Source: Antennarius striatus (Eukaryota; Chordata; Actinopteri; Lophiiformes; Antennariidae). Taken from it: a stretch of 64,000 nt of DNA. The DNA lies in contig NC_090782.1 of the NCBI RefSeq assembly GCF_040054535.1, positions 24,044,501 to 24,108,500 of the forward strand, given 5' to 3'. A program made the position numbers and the translations under genes. Position 1 is the stretch's first letter, and each line of letters opens with the position of its first letter. The notes under the pieces were generated by a model. That model did no database searches. It worked only from the letters and a program-made list of their open reading frames with translations, and was not told the DNA's origin. Of this stretch, positions 61,001 to 64,000 are shown in pieces.

Positions 61001-61863
61001 GTCTTAGCTCACGGCCCCTCCCATCAGCACCACCTCAACCGGCCCCCTCACCACCTAAGAAGTCCACCGGTGTGCTAAGGAAAACTCTTTCTGTCCAGTC
61101 CCTCAGTGTGGTGAGAGCGTCATCTTCATCGGCTGCACATTTTCATTGACCACCAGGGGGGGTCACCCTTCTTCTTGTCTAACCCGTATATTTCCTGTCT
61201 CTCCACCAGGGGTCACCAATTGTACAACTGAGGAAGTTGTCGTCAGTCCAAAATCTTTTGTCGGAGAAGAAGAGAGATCGTTCTGCTGACTACAGACCAG
61301 CTGCTGACCAGTAAAGGAACAAAGACATTGAGATTAGCCCATTATCTGCAGAATAAATGCGACCAATCACATCCTGTCTTCCTGTTTTTCTGCTCCTCAG
61401 GGTTCTGCATCGTTGTCTCAGTCTGGAGGACGTTGGTTGTCCCAGTTCAGTCCGTCATGTTGGCCGGGTTCTGGAGGTTTGTTCCGATGGAACGTTTCTG
61501 CTGGAGATCAGTCGACCCAACAACCGAAAGTTTGGCTTCATCATCAGCAGAGGGAGACGACGCGCCGACTCAGGTACTGTCGGCCCCCAATGCTGACTCA
61601 GCATGTTCTGGGTTTGGAAGTGGCTTCGTGCTAACACTGCTAACAGTGTACTCGTGTGTCCCGTAGGTGTGTACGTAGAGGACATGGCGGACGGCGGCAC
61701 TCAGAAGCTGTACGCCGGCCTGCTGGCGGTCGGAGACGAGATCCTGGAGGTGAACCAGGAGAAGGTGGCCCACCTCAGCCTGGACCAGGTGACCCGACTC
61801 CTGACCCAGAACACCTCTGCCACCGTTCGAGTGCTGCGACACCACAAGGCGCCTCCCCAGTGA
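58100..61863 (+). CDS. PDZ-domain protein, 3' part of the gene (KIAA1614-like, tentative)
   Basis: Exons 58100-58210 (less sure), 59634-60457, 60573-60675, 60912-61110, 61210-61310, 61401-61573 and 61667-61863 join with compatible phases to about 568 residues. The true start codon lies upstream and is not found. The middle is polar and low in conserved domains. Exon 60912 encodes a basic Ser/Arg/Pro-rich region (SLRRLFSSVRLGRTRTGSLD). The last two exons form one PDZ domain. Its carboxylate-binding loop region is KFGFIISRG, followed by GVYVEDM, KLYAGLLAVGDEILEVN and a stop shortly after LRHHKAPPQ. PDZ domains bind C-terminal peptides of partners, so a scaffold role is likely. The C-terminal PDZ preceded by a Ser/Arg-rich segment recalls KIAA1614, but this is from memory of the family and uncertain. 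Confidence 0.7.
58970..59430. mobile_element. Possible non-autonomous hAT-like element
   Basis: The left side carries 'taaagtctggaatataagac' and the right side 'ggcttatattcaggtgcgct' then TAATAGTCCGGAAAT. Ends of the form ...TTATATTCAGGTGCGC..TAGTCCGGAAA are common in small fish DNA transposons. It sits in the first long intron of the PDZ gene. Confidence 0.5.
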
Positions 61864-62042
61864 TCGCCATGATGGCGTCAATCAAGGTCCGAGCCCAAGC
61901 CCCAGGTGAAGGTCTACCGGTGTGACAAGTAGCGGAAACCATCCATTGATGATGTCATTGATCAATCTGAAAAGCGATTGATCGTTTTGAAGATGAAAAC
62001 ACGTGAGATCAGAGTTTGGTTTTCTACTCCTTAGTTTATTGA
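61864..62042 (+). other. 3' UTR of the PDZ gene
   Basis: Non-coding stretch from the stop codon to the poly(A) signal. Confidence 0.55.
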
Positions 62043-62048
62043 AATAAA
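62043..62048 (+). terminator. AATAAA poly(A) signal of the PDZ gene
   Basis: Canonical hexamer 180 bp after the stop codon, within TTGAAATAAAAGTC. The overlapping TTTATT upstream could also act on the minus strand for a gene entering from the right, but no such coding exon is seen. Confidence 0.6.
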
Positions 62049-62099
62049 AGTCACCTGCAGACACAAATATTTCAGTCAGACGTCAACGAGACAATGCTT

Positions 62100-62970
62100 T
62101 CGATCAATCAATACCACAGTTCAAAGGATCAATACAGTTAACGATCAGTCTGTTCATGCTAACAGGATCCCGAGCGTGTACTTGAATACCAGTATTATTA
62201 GCATTGTTTCAGGCTCTATGTTGGACGATGAAGACTTTGGGAAACAGGAAGAATAAAAGAAGACCTGAACACTGTGGCTGCATTTTACTTTGACAGGAAC
62301 AGGAAGTTGTTGTTTTTTTAACGTCTCATCACCCGCTATGCGTACCTTCAGCATCTTGATGTGGAACGATGTGATTGGTTGCTTCATTTTATAAAACCAG
62401 ACACAAACACAAACAGAAAAAAACTAAACACTTCATTCGGGAAAATTAGCTGAACAAGAAATACTCGTTTAAATTAAAAGTTCAAAATGCAAAAGCAAAC
62501 ATTTAGTAAAATTCAACGATGTCAGTCTCAACAGAAATAACATGATTCCTCTTCTCATCTTTTGTCCATTCCTGTTTAAATTTTTATTGTGACAGTAACA
62601 GGAAATCCTTTTAAAACTTTCAATTTTAACATCTTGTGTACCATTTACGTTTTTTCTGGGGGGTGGGGGGGTGTAGTGATGTGATTGGCTGCTGCTACAC
62701 AGCTCCCCTGTTCCTGGTTTGATTTCAGGACAGCACTGCTCCACAATAATAGCCTTTTCTTAAGATGGGCTTTTATTTTGGAGGAGCTGCAGGAAGTCTG
62801 AGGTCTGAACTACAGACATATCAACAGTATTAAGGATCAATAAACTGATCCGAGTCAGACCAGGAAGGAAAAAATGATCGGCTAAAGTAAACACAACAAA
62901 ATACTAAACATCAGTCAATGATATAAAAACTGTAAACAGAAACAGGAAGTTTTAGTGTTCTCAAGGTTAA
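62100..62970. other. Intergenic, nothing recognised
   Basis: AT-rich sequence with short minus-strand ORFs (77 and 91 codons) that have no recognised domain. It could be the 3' UTR of a gene beyond the window edge. Confidence 0.4.
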
Positions 62971-63415
62971 AATGTGGTTAAACTGGAGTTAAACTGAAGT
63001 TAAACCAGAATTAAACTGAAGTTAATCTAGATTTAAACTGACGTTAAACTGGAATTAACATGGACTTAACCTGGACTTAAATTTAGGTTAAACTAAAGCT
63101 AAACTGGAGTTCAACTGAAGTTCAACTGCAGATAAAATGGCTTACACTGGAGTTAAACTGGACTTAAACTCAGTTAAACTGTAATTTAGGTGGGATTAAC
63201 TGGAGTTAAACAAGATTTAAATTGTAGCTAAACTGGAGTTAAACTGAGATTAAACTGGAGTTCAACTGGCGTGAAACTGGAGTTAAACTGGACATAAACT
63301 AGAGGTAAAATTGGGGTTACACTGGATTTAAATTGTAGTTAAACTGGAGTTAAACATGTTAAAATGGAGTTAAACTTGAGTTAAACTGAAGTTAAAACTG
63401 GAGTTTAACTGGATA
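62970..63415. repeat. TTAAACTGGAGTTAAACTG minisatellite
   Basis: About 450 bp of degenerate 11-12 bp units built on 'gttaaactggag'. Confidence 0.9.
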
Positions 63416-63849
63416 TTCTGAGCCCTTCTAATCAAACAGACAAACATGAAAACTTTAGTCGACCACTCAAAGAACCAAAGTGCCTTTCAAGGGACAGTCC
63501 TGGAGATTCCAGTCCAGTCCAGCCCAAAGTGGGGTTCAGTGGGTCTGTTGGTTCAGCTTAACAGAAACCAGTTCAGACTGGTCAACACAAACTGACTGAT
63601 GAAGGCTGCTGGTCTTAGCCTGGAACCGAACTGGAACTGATGGCGACTACAGGAAATACTGCTTTACATTACAGTTAGTTTAAGGTGGACTGATGGGTTC
63701 TAGCGGTGGAGTTAGTCAGTTTCCAGGATCCTGATTGGTTGATTACTCTGAAAGAGCAGGTGTGTCACCTGTCCTCAGGCATCAAATCCCAGAAGGCTTC
63801 ACTTCCAGGGTCCAGCTGCTTCAGGATCATGACTTTATCCAAGTGAGTT

Positions 63850-64000
63850 CCATTCCAGGAAAGATAAGAGTCTCAAGAAGTCCAGAAGAGTCACGTAGAG
63901 TCCAGAAGAGTCCCACAGAGTCTACAAGAGTCCCGTAGTGTCCAGAAGAGTCCCATAGAGTCCAGAGGAGCCCCTAAGAGTCCTGTAGAGTCCAGAAGAG
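63850..64000. repeat. GTCCAGAAGAGTCC minisatellite at window edge
   Basis: Degenerate 14-19 bp units 'agagtccagaagagtccc' continue to the end of the window, so the full length is unknown. Confidence 0.9.

Overview
The window looks like a piece of a teleost (probably percomorph) fish genome. Genes are split by short GT-AG introns, (CA)n/(GT)n microsatellites are very dense, and fish-type non-LTR retrotransposon remnants (Rex3-like tails, L2-like and Rex1/CR1-like reverse transcriptases), Gypsy-type LTRs and small DNA transposons are scattered throughout. There is no sign of prokaryotic or organellar origin. All gene models come from reading ORFs, splice sites and phases by eye. No alignment or expression data were available.

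Layout. Positions 1-4960 are repeat-rich flank with a 17-bp minisatellite. Positions 4961-25841 (+) hold a complete 35-exon gene for a FREM1-like basement-membrane protein of about 2,121 aa: signal peptide, N-terminal domain, CSPG/NG2-type repeats, Calx-beta domain and C-type lectin domain. Every intron keeps phase. Positions 25842-27738 are intergenic and CpG-rich near the right end. Positions 27739-33354 (+) hold a three-exon SAMD9/SAMD9L-like gene with an unusual N-terminus of two SAM domains and a pyrin domain. Positions 36233-38821 (+) hold a single long coding exon for a protein of about 862 aa. It is built of two full and one truncated copy of a repeat of about 335-345 residues that I do not recognise. 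Positions 39000-44500 are transposon-rich.

Positions 46436-51891 (-) hold a complete 14-exon carnitine/choline acetyltransferase-family gene (629 aa) with a remodelled active-site segment. Its downstream flank (43.7-46.3 kb) contains broken, partly inverted pieces of a second copy. Its upstream flank (51.9-56.5 kb) is a mosaic of direct and inverted duplications, ending in a Gypsy-type solo LTR. Positions 58100-61863 (+) hold the 3' part of a gene for a protein with a C-terminal PDZ domain (KIAA1614-like, tentative). The remainder to 64000 is minisatellite-rich.

The genes do not form one pathway. FREM1 is an extracellular-matrix protein, the SAMD9L-like protein is an innate-immunity type effector, the acetyltransferase is metabolic and the PDZ protein is a probable scaffold. 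The most interesting items are the SAM-SAM-PYD-SAMD9 fusion, the unrecognised repeat protein next to it, and the acetyltransferase paralog with its duplicated surroundings. One LINE tail there has landed at a splice acceptor, and the pre-insertion sequence survives nearby.
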